Shown: one piece after another, positions 33,595 through 45,433 of the stretch
How the letters are laid out: every line of letters starts with the position of its first letter
How positions within the stretch are numbered: position 1 is the stretch's first letter
Source: Rugalucina vietnamica
Taxonomy: Eukaryota > Mollusca > Bivalvia > Lucinida > Lucinidae
NCBI GenBank assembly: GCA_964017185.1
Contig: OZ024874.1
Location: 15,433,957-15,497,956 of the forward strand
Length of the DNA stretch: 64,000 nt
Direction: 5' to 3'
Notes under the pieces: model-generated
The model's database searches: none
What the model was told of the DNA's origin: nothing
The model's input: the letters and a program-made list of their open reading frames with translations, nothing else
Made by a program: the position numbers and the translations under genes

Positions 33595-36009
33595 CCGGTA
33601 GTTGCATAATGAAGGATGAAATGAGAAAGCAATGTTGCGGATGTTACTGCTTGACAGGTTGAATGGACGTAAGTTTGACAATTATGTGCCAAAATGTCAT
33701 TGCTAAAAACAGCAATATATTGCAGCTGGATGCACACCAGATATTTACAAAATTCTTGTATGGCAAAGAAAACTATGCTTTGAATTTCAGGGCTTTTTCT
33801 CTATACAAAACTGGGTCCGGTTTCTGGTACCAAATTGTTTCCCAATTGGCTGAAAAAATTCCCAATTGACCTGGAACCTTCACAATTAGCAGAAAAATCC
33901 CAATTTAAAAGGTATATACTTTCTTAATTTTGCTAAAAATTGCACTATTTTACCCCCAAAATTGTCATATCTTTTCCCCAAATTACACAATTTTTTCCCA
34001 ATTTCATTGGTACCAAAAATTTCCCAAAAAGGTCAGAAAAAGCCCTGAATTTATTCATATGTTTGGGAGTTACATACTCGAACACAGAATGGAGTGCTTG
34101 TATAATGTTTACAGATAATTTTCAGCATTTTGACATGTCAAAGTAACATCCGCAACGATCAGTGACTGCTGAAGAAAATGTAAAAAACTGTGCTTAATCG
34201 TGCAAGAACTATCTTTTTATGACAAATTTAGGCAAAATGAATAACTGCCCAATATTTCTAGGTGGATATTGTTGCAAAAAAGTAGATTTTCAATTTTTGT
34301 ATAAATGTCCAGAAATGTTGCAGTTTATCTCAGAAGGACCCATACATAATTTGGTAAAATTCTGTCATTCATTCTCAAGATATTGAGTGGGAATGAAAGT
34401 CTGACGTCAATCAAGGGCCTTAACTTTTGTGAAAAAAAAATGACGGGTAAGAGTCCGGAGCTGAGTCTTCTCAGTGTTGATGTGCATACAAAATTTCTAC
34501 AAATTATCATGAGCTGTGACCTGCATTGTTGAGTAATAATTCACTTCACTGTTTGGAGAACAGTTGTAAAGCAGATCGAATCACGAGTGCGCAGCGCAAG
34601 TGATTTATCTGCGTACAACTGACCGACAAATAGTCAATTATTACTCAACAATTCACGCACTAGAGATGTTGCAATAAACGGAATAAAATCATTTTAAACC
34701 TTCAGTTTCTTTTTTTCCACCTGAAGAAATCCCGCCAAACTTTTGACTGTACCACAAATGTTTACATTTTATGTTTGTTACATTTTTAACGCACTGAAAT
34801 GAAGTTACACCTTCTAACGTCATGGTAACATGACTTATGGGATAGTTGACGTCATAATTTAATCAAGATGGCATCAAAACGGTGCAAAGTGATGTCATGC
34901 TAATCCGCCAAGTGATATACCTCTCAATATACCACTGCACTGTACCATTGGCTTCTATAGGCAGGGTGTGTTAGAATACATGATAAGTTTCATGGATATT
35001 GGTTCATTGGTTCCAGAGAGAAAGATTTGTTTTGTGGTATATTAACTTCCAAGTAAACAATTTTTAAGTCATGTTGGGACGGCGAAAGATTTTTAACGAG
35101 TTTAAATTTTCTACCATATTTGAGTGTGGCAGTTATCTTGGTAATGTGACCTACATCATACTAATATAAATTGTAAGAAAATATCTGCAGCTATAAGATA
35201 CACAACAAAACAAGAGGCCACACAACAAAACAAGAGGTCCATGGGCCACGAAGCTCACCTGAGTGTACAGCTAATGTAAAATTTATGGACAAAAGACAAT
35301 CAAATAAAATGATTTGGATAAAATGCCACATGCAGTGTAACAAAGTGCAGCATCGAGTTCTACTTTTTACACATTTCTGTAAAAACAAAATTCAAATATC
35401 TCTAATGCGATACTAGCATGGACAGCTTATTTCCACTTTTCCCATTGATTTCAGTCTGTTTTTTTTTTAATATTTGGTCAAAAATATACCCTTTATCACG
35501 CACAAGCAACAAATGAAAATAAGCAATTAGGACAAAAGTGTGACACATACAGGTCTGGACTACTCAGTACTCAATAAACATTTCTGCCAGAAACAAAATT
35601 CAAATATCTTCAAGGAAACAGCAAAAATTGTCAATTTTCAGTTTTTCTCATTATAAGTGTGTGGGATGAATATGTTGTCATAGCAACCAGTTTTTATCCA
35701 ATCAGAACAAAAAACATGATTACACTGAAGTTGGCTAATTTGGCGCACCTTAGCAATATGCCCATTTTTGTGTCAACACAAGTCAGTGATGCAAGGCAAA
35801 CAAAACATGAAAATGATTTGTTTGTTTGAATTGATGCTCAACATCCAAGTCAACAGTAATGGTCATGTCGGGACGTTGCTTTCATTTTATGGGACTTTTA
35901 CCCAACATTAGGATGTGGCGATCAAAATGTGCTTCATAAATTTAACCACCCAAGCAAACCGATAAGGCTCATATGTATGGATGGTTTGACTAAACCACTT
36001 TCCTTAATA

Positions 36010-36980
36010 CTGCGTTTACACTATGTTCCTGGCGGCCCCGGCAGCCCTGTTTCCTCGAAACATAGTGTGCCGTGGAATTTTGGTCATATATTTTTCTGTT
36101 TTCAAGATCTATTACGTCTTGTTAAGCTTTCTTATGTTGTATTACGATATCCGTAACATACTGTGGTAGTGATAAGCCAGTGTGTCACGGAGGTGCTAAG
36201 GTGCATTAGCCTTACGGTTATCCATGATCTATCACGATAATTAGCACATTCTATTACAGCCTGTTACGGTCAGCAAGGGACAAACCGTAGACACCTGGCA
36301 TTTTAAAGCGTTTTGTGTGCCTTTTATTTAGGTATAAGCCCTTTGAAATAATAACAACCACGCTCCTCAACTTCAGACTGCAGAGTTGATTAAGAAAGTT
36401 CGGGATTTTATTTCTTCTTCAATGGCATAGTGCATCGTATGGTCTCTATTGTTCACTATAGTGATTGCTCCAATATGAAGGAATTTTAAACTTCACGCGC
36501 TGTGATAACCGTAACAAAATGTGATATACGTAGTGGAACGGGGTCAACACCGTCAAGGACCATAACGCACAATAACTTAACGCAACAAAACGTGTTGAGT
36601 ATTCCGTAGGAAATGGGATGATACGTAAGATGACCATGATCAAACGCAGCTGAACGTGAAAGATCCTTAACTTGCCGGGCTATTCATTAGATTCTCCATT
36701 GCACTACGGACCGCCTCCAAGTTTCACTGCGTACTGTCTCGTACTGTCACGGTGTGTTACGTTCAGCCGGTTTCATCACGACCCATTACATTAATTCTCA
36801 TTTCCGCCGTGACTGCCTTGGCAGATTTTTAAACTGTCAAAAAATTTGCCACGGTGTCCATCGTTATCACCGCCTGCTACGTTTGCCTATCCCAGACGAT
36901 CCCCTGCGTTGCCTCATGTTTATCCCGTTTTGAACATGGTTGTCTGAAACGTGACCGCCGGGAACGTAAAGTAAATGCAG
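36010..36980. mobile_element. TIR element of degenerate TATCACG/TACGG words (copy 2)
   Basis: Duplicate of 22134-23104 with the same TA flanks and CTGCG/TGCAG ends. Confidence 0.65.
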
Positions 36981-38312
36981 TACATGTATAAGCAGGCTTA
37001 GACTTGAGCAGTTAACCAGTATTATAAATCAGATAGTCGGTCAATACTTTAGAAGCTTTGCCTGGAGACACAAGCAGCCATACATGTGATATTTTCTTTC
37101 AACACGGTCGGGAGATTTTCAGTTTGAAATCGTATTATTTGCTCTCATATCGGGAGGTTTATTTTCTTGTGGTGATGACCGATATTACATTGTCAAATTT
37201 TACTGAGGCTGATCAAGTTTATTCCCTTTTTTTGTAGATGCTTTTGAAGCCGAAGAATGAAGAATAAAAATGAATAGCTTGTAAATTCATACCATATTAT
37301 CATAACAAATTAATAACAAATTAAAAATTGTACATACAAACATCCGAATACTGAAGCGCTTAAATCCAATGTCAGTACTACAATGGGATTTTCTTTGGAC
37401 TCACTGCGGTACACACTCCTTGATAGTTTTTGGTCATTCTGTTGTTGATTACAATCATTTTAGTACATGGTCTATTTTCATTACACTTGAACGCACATGC
37501 TGATGAGCAATTAAATAGCTGACACCAGACTTGTTAAACCAATTAATCAGATTTAATCCCTCTTGTAAAAACATCAAGTATTGATAATCCAATTATTCAC
37601 ACGTTATGACACAGTATCCAAAAATAGCCACAGGTAATATACACATAATCTAGACTGGGTCAAGATGTCACGCAGCGTCTTCATTTCAACTACCATATTT
37701 ACCATCCTATAAATTAAAAATTGGACTGTTGGATAAAAAAAACAACAGCAAACAGTTCAATTAGGGGACTTCGGCAGATCGGGAGACCATCGGGAGTGGG
37801 CCCTTGAAATCCCTAAAATACGCCGAGATCGGGAGATATCACATGTATGCAAGCAGCCCATCTATTTCTCCTAGACCCCAATGGGCAGGGGCCCAACATG
37901 AAAATGAAGTATAAAACTCACCTTTTCAACTCTTAAGGTCAAATTGCACTATTTTATTTTGTCATTCTGGCTGGGTTTTCTCAAATTTGATGTTTACACA
38001 ACACGTACAAAGTAGTTAACATTTTAATAATCTGACATTTACTTGCAATTTTTTCAAGGTGTCTTTTTATAATGATCAATACATATATGAAATATACACA
38101 ATTTTTAAAGCTCCTTTTAACTACTATAGCTAAATTGAGCTCTGTAGCTAAATTTTGATCTGTTCTGAGCCTGATACATGTAGTTGTGACTTAAACTCAG
38201 TTTGGACCATGACCTAATGCATTTTGTGATACTAACAATCCAACAGAGAAGCATAAATTGACATAAAATTTGCTTTAGAACAATATCCCGGTGACACTCA
38301 GATCAACGAAAA

Positions 38313-38412
38313 AGCGGCTCCAGTGGTCGAGCGGTTAACAGCTTCATTTCTTAATCACTAAATCATCTCACCGCTGTGTCTGGTGTGGGTTCGAGCCCCA
38401 CATTGGCCACGT
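38313..38412 (+). repeat. tRNA-like sequence, probably a SINE head (copy 2)
   Basis: Duplicate of 24437-24536. It has the same A-box-like and B-box sequences and the same unlikely spacing for a functional tRNA. Confidence 0.45.
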
Positions 38413-40331
38413 GAGACAAGGCAAGTTCTGCTTGCACTAACAACTTTCTATGCTCCTTTTGCTCTTGCATAATTAGCAGCCATATTTGTTTTGGTAATTT
38501 AAATATTTTCTTTTTTAAAATACTTTTTGATTCCTTGCGATGATAATTGAAGAAGAACTAAAATAGTGCATTTATAAATATAAATTAATAAAAAATATGA
38601 TTTTGAAGCGTCAAAGAATACCTATAAATAGGAAATTCAGTACCACTTCCTGTGTTTACATGATTTTGGACACTGAAATATAGCCTTCAAATGAATTTTC
38701 CTGAGCCAGGTCAGACTTTTCCTGGAAAGAATGATGTCTATATTTTCACAATATATCAAAATTATTTTGAGTCACACGTTTGCTGCGAGAGTCATGGCAT
38801 GTTTTTGGACCCTACTTTTTGTTTACATAGATGACCATATATTTGGAAAGTAAATAAATATTTTTTTTAATTTTGAATCAATTTTTCTTTCAGTTTCACA
38901 TTTGCAGACAGGAAATACTTAAAAAATATCTTAACAACAGAAAGAAAATAAAATTTGATTGTTTAATGACAAAATTTTGTGAATTTCTAACTGTCAGATT
39001 TGAATTTGCTTATAAATATTCATGCAATAACCCCTCCTTATTTATCTGAGCATGCTCAGTGATGCTGATTTATTGGAAAATACAGATCTAAAAATAGATT
39101 TTGGTGGGATTCCAGCTTTTCACAGGAGCAAAGACAAAGAAGGAAAAAGTTGTTAGTGGCTTGCGGGTGTGCCAGGTGGTTTTTCTTGGGGTTCTCCCAT
39201 TTTCGCCCACCTACTGATTGGCCCTTCTCATAGGAGTTGAAATAATCTTGAAAGGGATGTAAAACTGAATTAAAAAAAAAAAAAAAAAAAGAACAACGAA
39301 AATGGTTTATAATTTTAATAATATCAAGAGATCAAAAGAAAAAAGAAAAGAAAATACTGAAGGCAAGGTTTTGAGCCGATTTTAATAAAGATATTGTTAA
39401 AGATATTGTTGTTTATTGAGAACTATATTTACTATTATTATTTTTTTTACAACTAAGAAAAACAAACCTAAACGGCTAAACATCCACAGAGCTCCACTTT
39501 GTCATAAATGTCAAACCACGAAAACTGATGACAATTGGCTTATCAACAGTTCTCTACATTAGAAAGCAACAATAATAAAACAACTTGTTGCTCAAAAGAT
39601 TACACAAGCCCTATATATAAACTTTAAACTACCTACAGTGGTGTCAAATTTCATCTCCTGAGAATTTTCTTATCTTTTCATCTCAAAACATTTTGGTTGG
39701 AGCATCATCCATTGCGCTTGCGCACAAGAATTTTTCACCTGGGACATTTCGATCCAATTTTTTCATACCGGAGAGAAACCTATTCATCACAAAACGCGAA
39801 AGTATGTCGGATGTCGGTAGGTTGGTTGGTAGGTAGGTAGGTAGGTGGGTGGGTGGAGGTAGGCAGGTTGGTAGGCGGGTAGGCAGGTGAGTGAGTGGCT
39901 GGATAAGAGATGGGTCGTGGGCGCGCAGGCGGGCGAGCAGGTCGGTTAGACAGTAGGTAATATCTTGGATTTCAACGAAGTTCGACTGTGTATTAGCTGC
40001 CACTGAGCCTCTAAACTTATCCTAATGGGTGGAAAATTGGAAAATGTTGCATCCATATTCTCCCTTCCTTTTTTTTTTTTTTTTTTTTTTAATTAGGACC
40101 CTATATCATTAGCAGGTAACAATTAAAAGCATGTATGCTTAAATACTGAAATCCGACCCTTTTAAAGCTGATATATGCATCCAGATCATGTACAATAATC
40201 TGCTAGATTACGCGCACAGTCATGCATGTACACTGTTCAACTGGATGATTGAGACCGCGGTGACTGAATATGAGCACTTTTAGAAAATCGTATGGATCTC
40301 ATGACAGCGATTGGTTTTTGACCTCACTCAC

Positions 40332-40380
<49 letters not shown>

Positions 40381-40631
40381 ACAGATGCAACTGAATTTTT
40401 GTAGTGTCATGCATACATACATATTTATGAAATCATGAAAAATGGAAGTGAGAATTATATAATTGCAATTGCATTTTTCCTACAAACCGGAAGACCTGAA
40501 TGCAATTCGCACCTGTTTTCGTCTTCAACAGAATTCATGATGATCTTCCCACCTCGCAATTTGTTTGTTTTTACCTTTGTGATAGGTAGACAACAATTGA
40601 GCATACTAAAATATATCATATCAAACATCAT

Positions 40632-40837
40632 CACCGGCATGAAAAAACTTTTTCGCATGGCGCGAAAACAAAATGCGAAGCCGACCAGCGCCTTTGCTTT
40701 CGCACTTTCGAAAGTGCAATCCGGCACCTCTCTAAATCCCAATTTTCAAATCCCTAGCCATCTTCTCTATTCTTTGTTTTCGTCGGTCTGTGACCTTCTC
40801 GAAAACCACAATGGATGGTCTCCTCGTGAGGCGGCTT
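40632..40837 (+). repeat. Palindromic element P, old divergent copy (copy 2)
   Basis: Duplicate of 26749-26954 with one substitution visible (CATGAAAAAAC instead of CATGAGAAAAC). Confidence 0.65.
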
Positions 40838-41316
40838 ATATCATAGTTACATCTTGTTGATTTCGGGTTGCCGTGGTTACCGAATTGTAGGTAAAATTCT
40901 GAAAGCGTAAAGCTGAACAGGTAATTTGCACAGGTAGATCTACCAATTCCAATATATTCCATTTCGAATTCCGACTTTCGACTCTCTCTCTCACTCTAGT
41001 TAGTTGGTCGTTCCATTCAGATTGTGCATATCTATATTCCCTAGGGATAAACTCGGGATTTATGCAGACCCACTGGAGGGATGTGAAACCCGACCCCACA
41101 GGATGCGATATTTGACCGGGGAGGAACTGAGGTGAGTAGATGGAGATTACCAGTGTTATAGATGAATGCAGCAAAATAACGTTCTAATTCTGATTATTAT
41201 ACATGTAGCTATTCATATCTTCTTTGCAAGCCGAGCCCTCGAGCCACTCGCAAAATATATAAGTAACAACTTCAACTACATGCATGTTCCTGAGTTCTCT
41301 TGAATGCTGGACTTAC

Positions 41317-41594
41317 ATTATGAAAACTTGCCCATGCAATATACAGCGATTTTTTTCAGAAGCAAAAATTAAAAAATTCATTATATAAATTTCGATTTTT
41401 TTAACATTTTCGCTCAATACATACATTGTGGGTACACGTTAGAATCGCCTCGGCGAAGCGGTTCTAACGAGTATCCACAACATATGTTTTGGATCAAAAA
41501 TAAGAAAATTAGGTATACCCCTCCAAATCCCAGTTTTTCCGTATATAAAAGTGGGGTTCGAGAGGGTATACATTTCACAGACATGTTTTCCTGA
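41317..41594 (-). repeat. Element H, reverse orientation (copy 2)
   Basis: Duplicate of 27434-27709. It differs by a two-base change in the loop (TTTTTCCGTATATAAAAG). Confidence 0.65.
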
Positions 41595-42704
41595 TTATTT
41601 CCAAGCACACAATGATTCTCCAAAAGCATTTTTTGATGCAAAGTTTGTATTTTACGATAAGTTTCATGTATATGAAATCATCATTATATATAATACGAGT
41701 TCGTTTGACAAGAACAATGCTTATAGTATATTGACTTAAATGTAGCAGGAATTACCTAAATGTCAGTACATGTATTAAACATATGAAACAAACAATTTAT
41801 GTCTTTTGAAGAACCCTTTTCTCTTTATGTTTTCGTACCTACACCAATTGTTATTCATTTGAAGCAGATATTTTATCATTAAATACTTGATAATTGTGCA
41901 AAAAACTGGCAAAACTATTTCTTTATATCAGCTATTGACGTAAATTCTGAAATCGAAATAATCTGAAAGAACAGTATGAAATGGAACGCAATAGTATTTG
42001 CATTCCTCATGATTTTAACGGAAACCCACCCATGAAAAACTATACAATACACGGATGTTTTAGTGAACTTCTAATTCTTGCTCAAACGTACAGATGGCGG
42101 GAACATATTACTGGCGATTCTACTTACAATCTATGTTTTGGAGCAAGCATGAGAAAAGTGTAAAAATGTACACCTTAATTGGGTGTAATAAGCCCTAAGG
42201 TATCTACCTTTCACGGACATTTTTCCTGATGTGTTGCTGGTTCTTTCCGCTTCTGCAACACGTTTCACTAGTGACAAAGTCATCAGTGGCTGATTTAGAT
42301 CTGGATGGTCGGGCTTCCCATCTCTTTCTCGGATTAGACTTTTAACCGATGTTGTATGGTACTTTTTAATAATAAATGCTGACAGCATGGGCAATTAGGT
42401 ATATTTTGACGAGGCTGTGCACAGGCATTTGGCATTATGTGTGCCTCTGAACAATAAGAGAAGAACCCTGTAATCCTGAGCTACGTGTGTTTGTAGTAAG
42501 ATCATGATGGGACTGGGGGCTATTAAAACCACGTTCATTCGAAGGGACCTGACAAATTGAACGTAGATTGTATAGCTTCGAAAATGACAAAACTTTATCC
42601 CAATTAATGTCAGTTTCTATCATATGAGATACTGCAATTGCTCCAAGAATAACTGTAGAACTAACACTTGTTGTACATAGCATGCGATTCCATGGTTCCG
42701 ATAT

Positions 42705-42937
42705 GAACCACCGCATCAGAAAACCAACAATTTGCTTATGCGAAACAAAGGCGCAGATCAGCTGTGCAGTGACTACACAGCTGATAAGCGCCTTTGTTTT
42801 CGCTACACGGATAGTACCATTCCTCTGCTACTTATATTCAAAGTTTCAAGCTTCCAGCGTTCTTCTGTGACAGTACAGACCGGTCTGTGTCGGACCTGGT
42901 CGGAAAGCCAAATTGTTGGTTTTCTCACTCAAAGGCT
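42705..42937 (+). mobile_element. Palindromic element P
   Basis: Nearly complete copy, GAACCACCGCATCAG to CAAAGGCTC, with hairpin variant GATCAGCTGTGCAGTGACTA...CACAGCTGATAAG. No target duplication is visible. Confidence 0.75.
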
Positions 42938-42977
42938 CAAATGATTAAGACAGGTTTGGTGTAAACGAGCAGATTCT

Positions 42978-43212
42978 GAGCCGCGACGCGAGAAAACCGG
43001 TCTTCGGGATTTCCGACCAGGTCCGACACAAACCGGGCTGTACAGTCGCAGAAGCAGGCTAGAAGCTTGAAATTTCGGATTTAAGAAGAAGAGGAAGTGT
43101 ACTATCCGTGTAGCGAAAACAAAGGCGCTGATCAGCTTCGCGGTTACCGCGAAGCTGATCTGCGCCTTTGTTTTCGCATAGGCAATAATCCCGTTTTCTC
43201 ACGATGCGGCTC
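42978..43212 (-). mobile_element. Palindromic element P, well preserved
   Basis: GAGCCGCGACGCGAGAAAAC to GTTTTCTCACGATGCGGCTC. The hairpin is perfect around GCTTCGCGGTTACCGCGAAGC. It is only 40 bp from the previous copy and in the opposite orientation. Confidence 0.85.
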
Positions 43213-43679
43213 AGATAGCACAGAACTGGTATCAAATTCTTTCACTTGAGCCGACGGCATGGTAATGCCAGGATTGTGCATACCGACGAGCAATATGCAC
43301 GCCTGTACCATTTAGACAATGCAACAGTCAGCATGCTCAGTATAATATTAACAAAATCAAGTCTATCTTAAAGTCATTGTCCTTTTTTACGGATAGTTCT
43401 TTTGGTTACTTACCTTTGTTTGGGCTCTTTTTTTTTTCAGTTTTTTGTCCCTTTCAAAATTATTTTTTGGATTAATGTAAAGGGTCAAGTAGCTTATGAA
43501 GGGAGATCTTGTCATGTGCTCTTGAAAGGGTGCATTTGTTCAGGAATCGCCTTCTGGGAAGTAGCCTACAACGTAGCTCGCTTATTTAGTTCGATGCAAA
43601 TTTGCCTGGACATTTTCGGTTTGTTTGCAACTAGTCTGGGCTTGAAATGCTGCAAGCCGTAATGTTCAGGGGTACCTAA

Positions 43680-43764
43680 ACGGACAGTACAATTCATCTA
43701 CTTTCTAAATCCGGAAAGACTGAAGACTGCTCGGTCTGTGTCAGACCTGGTCGGTTACCCCAAA
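43680..43764 (+). repeat. P element arm fragment
   Basis: It contains GGACAGTACAATTCATCTAC, TCTAAATCCGGAAAG and GTCAGACCTGGTCGG without terminal repeats or hairpin. Confidence 0.5.
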
Positions 43765-44146
43765 GATTCGTGCCTTACTATTTGCCATTTCTCAGTTTAA
43801 AATAGTGCGACTCGAAGATCTTAATTATTATGTTTGAAAGTGTCGGTACCAGATATAACAGAACAAATGTTTTGCACATCTGCCAAACATGAGCACACGT
43901 TATGAATTAGTTGATCTCTTTATTTATAATTGTTTATGTCTTGTTTATATTCCTATGTCAATTTTTTTATGTTCATTTAAACACCGACAGATTTACAAGG
44001 TGAAAATAGGATACGTACATGTAGACCTATAACAAGTAACCACATTTTTTGCATAGGCGAAAACGCAGAGCAAACCATGAGGCGACAAAGTTTTCTCTAA
44101 AACAAGTAGATGAGATGCGTGTATTCAAGTCACCGCGGCACATTAG

Positions 44147-44268
44147 TATCTAGTTGCAACATCACTGCCCAGTACGTCCTTGCTGAATACGGTTTATATC
44201 ACTGCCCAGTACGCAGTGATAAGCGTACCAACTACGGACGTACTATAGGCAGTGATGTTGCGACTAGA
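44147..44268. repeat. Foldback with nested palindrome
   Basis: TCTAGTTGCAACATCACTGC...AGTACGTCC pairs with GGACGTACTATAGGCAGTGA...CGACTAGA. Inside it ATCACTGCCCAGTACGCAGTGAT is a second palindrome. Confidence 0.7.
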
Positions 44269-44453
44269 CCCTTGTCCCGCGGCAGCTGTTTTCTCGTACT
44301 GTTGCCTCCAGTGGCGTTGAGCAATGGTGACTGGTTCAGTTACAGCCCATCATCAATGATACGTTACATGGCAGGAAAGTCCAGGAATTGATACCCAAAC
44401 CCAAAAGTCCAACTCAGATACCAGACGGGAAAAAAATTCTGAAGACATGAAAT

Positions 44454-44687
44454 GAGCCGCCTCATGAGAAAACCAACAATATGCATATGCGAAAACAAAG
44501 ACGCAGATCAGCTTCGCGATAATCGCGAAGCTGATCAGCGCCTTTGTTTTCGCTACACGGATAGGACACTTCTTCGTCTTTTTAAATCCGAAATTTCAAG
44601 CTTCTAGCCTGCTTCTGTGATTGTACAGCCTGGTTTATGTCGGACCTGTTCGGAAACCACATTGCTGGTTTTCTCATCAGGCGGCTC
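44454..44687 (+). mobile_element. Palindromic element P, full copy with AAAT target duplication
   Basis: GAGCCGCCTCATGAG to CTCATCAGGCGGCTC, flanked by AAAT at 44450-44453 and 44688-44691. Perfect hairpin GATCAGCTTCGCGATAATCG...CGAAGCTGATC. It is the undeleted counterpart of the remnant at 28663. Confidence 0.85.
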
Positions 44688-44839
44688 AAATTTTAACAAC
44701 ACTCAGGTGGCATGACTGAGAACAATGTGACACTCATTGAGTCTGATGTCCGGGCCAATTTAAGAAGAAAGCAAAGCCTACAACCACATTTTGCTTTAGA
44801 ATGCTCATTCAATTTTACCTCCATCTTTAGTTACACCAC

Positions 44840-44887
<48 letters not shown>

Positions 44888-45433
44888 CCATAGCCATTGT
44901 AGAAGAATAGTTTTCAATCCAACGTGTTGAAACTACGTTGTTTTACGACCTTGTTGGCAAGAGAAAGCATTGTTAATAGCCTCAAAATAACAATCAAAGA
45001 GGGAATTTAATACTACTAATTGGGAAAGAATCATTAGGTAGAACAAGTTCATTTTCTGGTAATAGGTAACAGATACGCAAGATTTATTAACTACAAAATT
45101 ACAAATATATCTAGTCTCAAAATTCTCAAGGAGCTATCCCTAAGTTTTTTTTCAGGGGCTAAGACCCTATACTTCAAATGTTTGTTAAATTGTCCGTGCC
45201 AAAAAAGACCTTATCGCACATTCGGGTGGAAAATGCGTCTCAAGAAAAGTGCAATACTTTTAAGGTACTTTCATGGGCTCATTGCAGCAATAGAAATTAT
45301 TAGAAAGTATGTTTAAAAGCATGCTATACTGTCTTTTCTAGGGACATTTGGCGATAACATTTAAGATTACCAACCCCCAATGACAAACTATGCCAGCAAT
45401 GTAGTATACAAGCCATTTTGGATATATTTTCAG

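Larger units (their letters stand above)
42548..44620. other. 2,073-bp segment present only in copy 2
   Basis: Copy 1 reads GAAGGGA directly into TTGTACAG. Here the two parts are separated by this segment. Its right end lies inside an intact P element, so deletion from copy 1 is far simpler than insertion into copy 2. GA occurs at both breakpoints. The segment holds two complete P elements, a P fragment and a foldback. No gene was recognised; the 86- and 93-codon frames at 43402 and 44110 look accidental. Confidence 0.9.
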
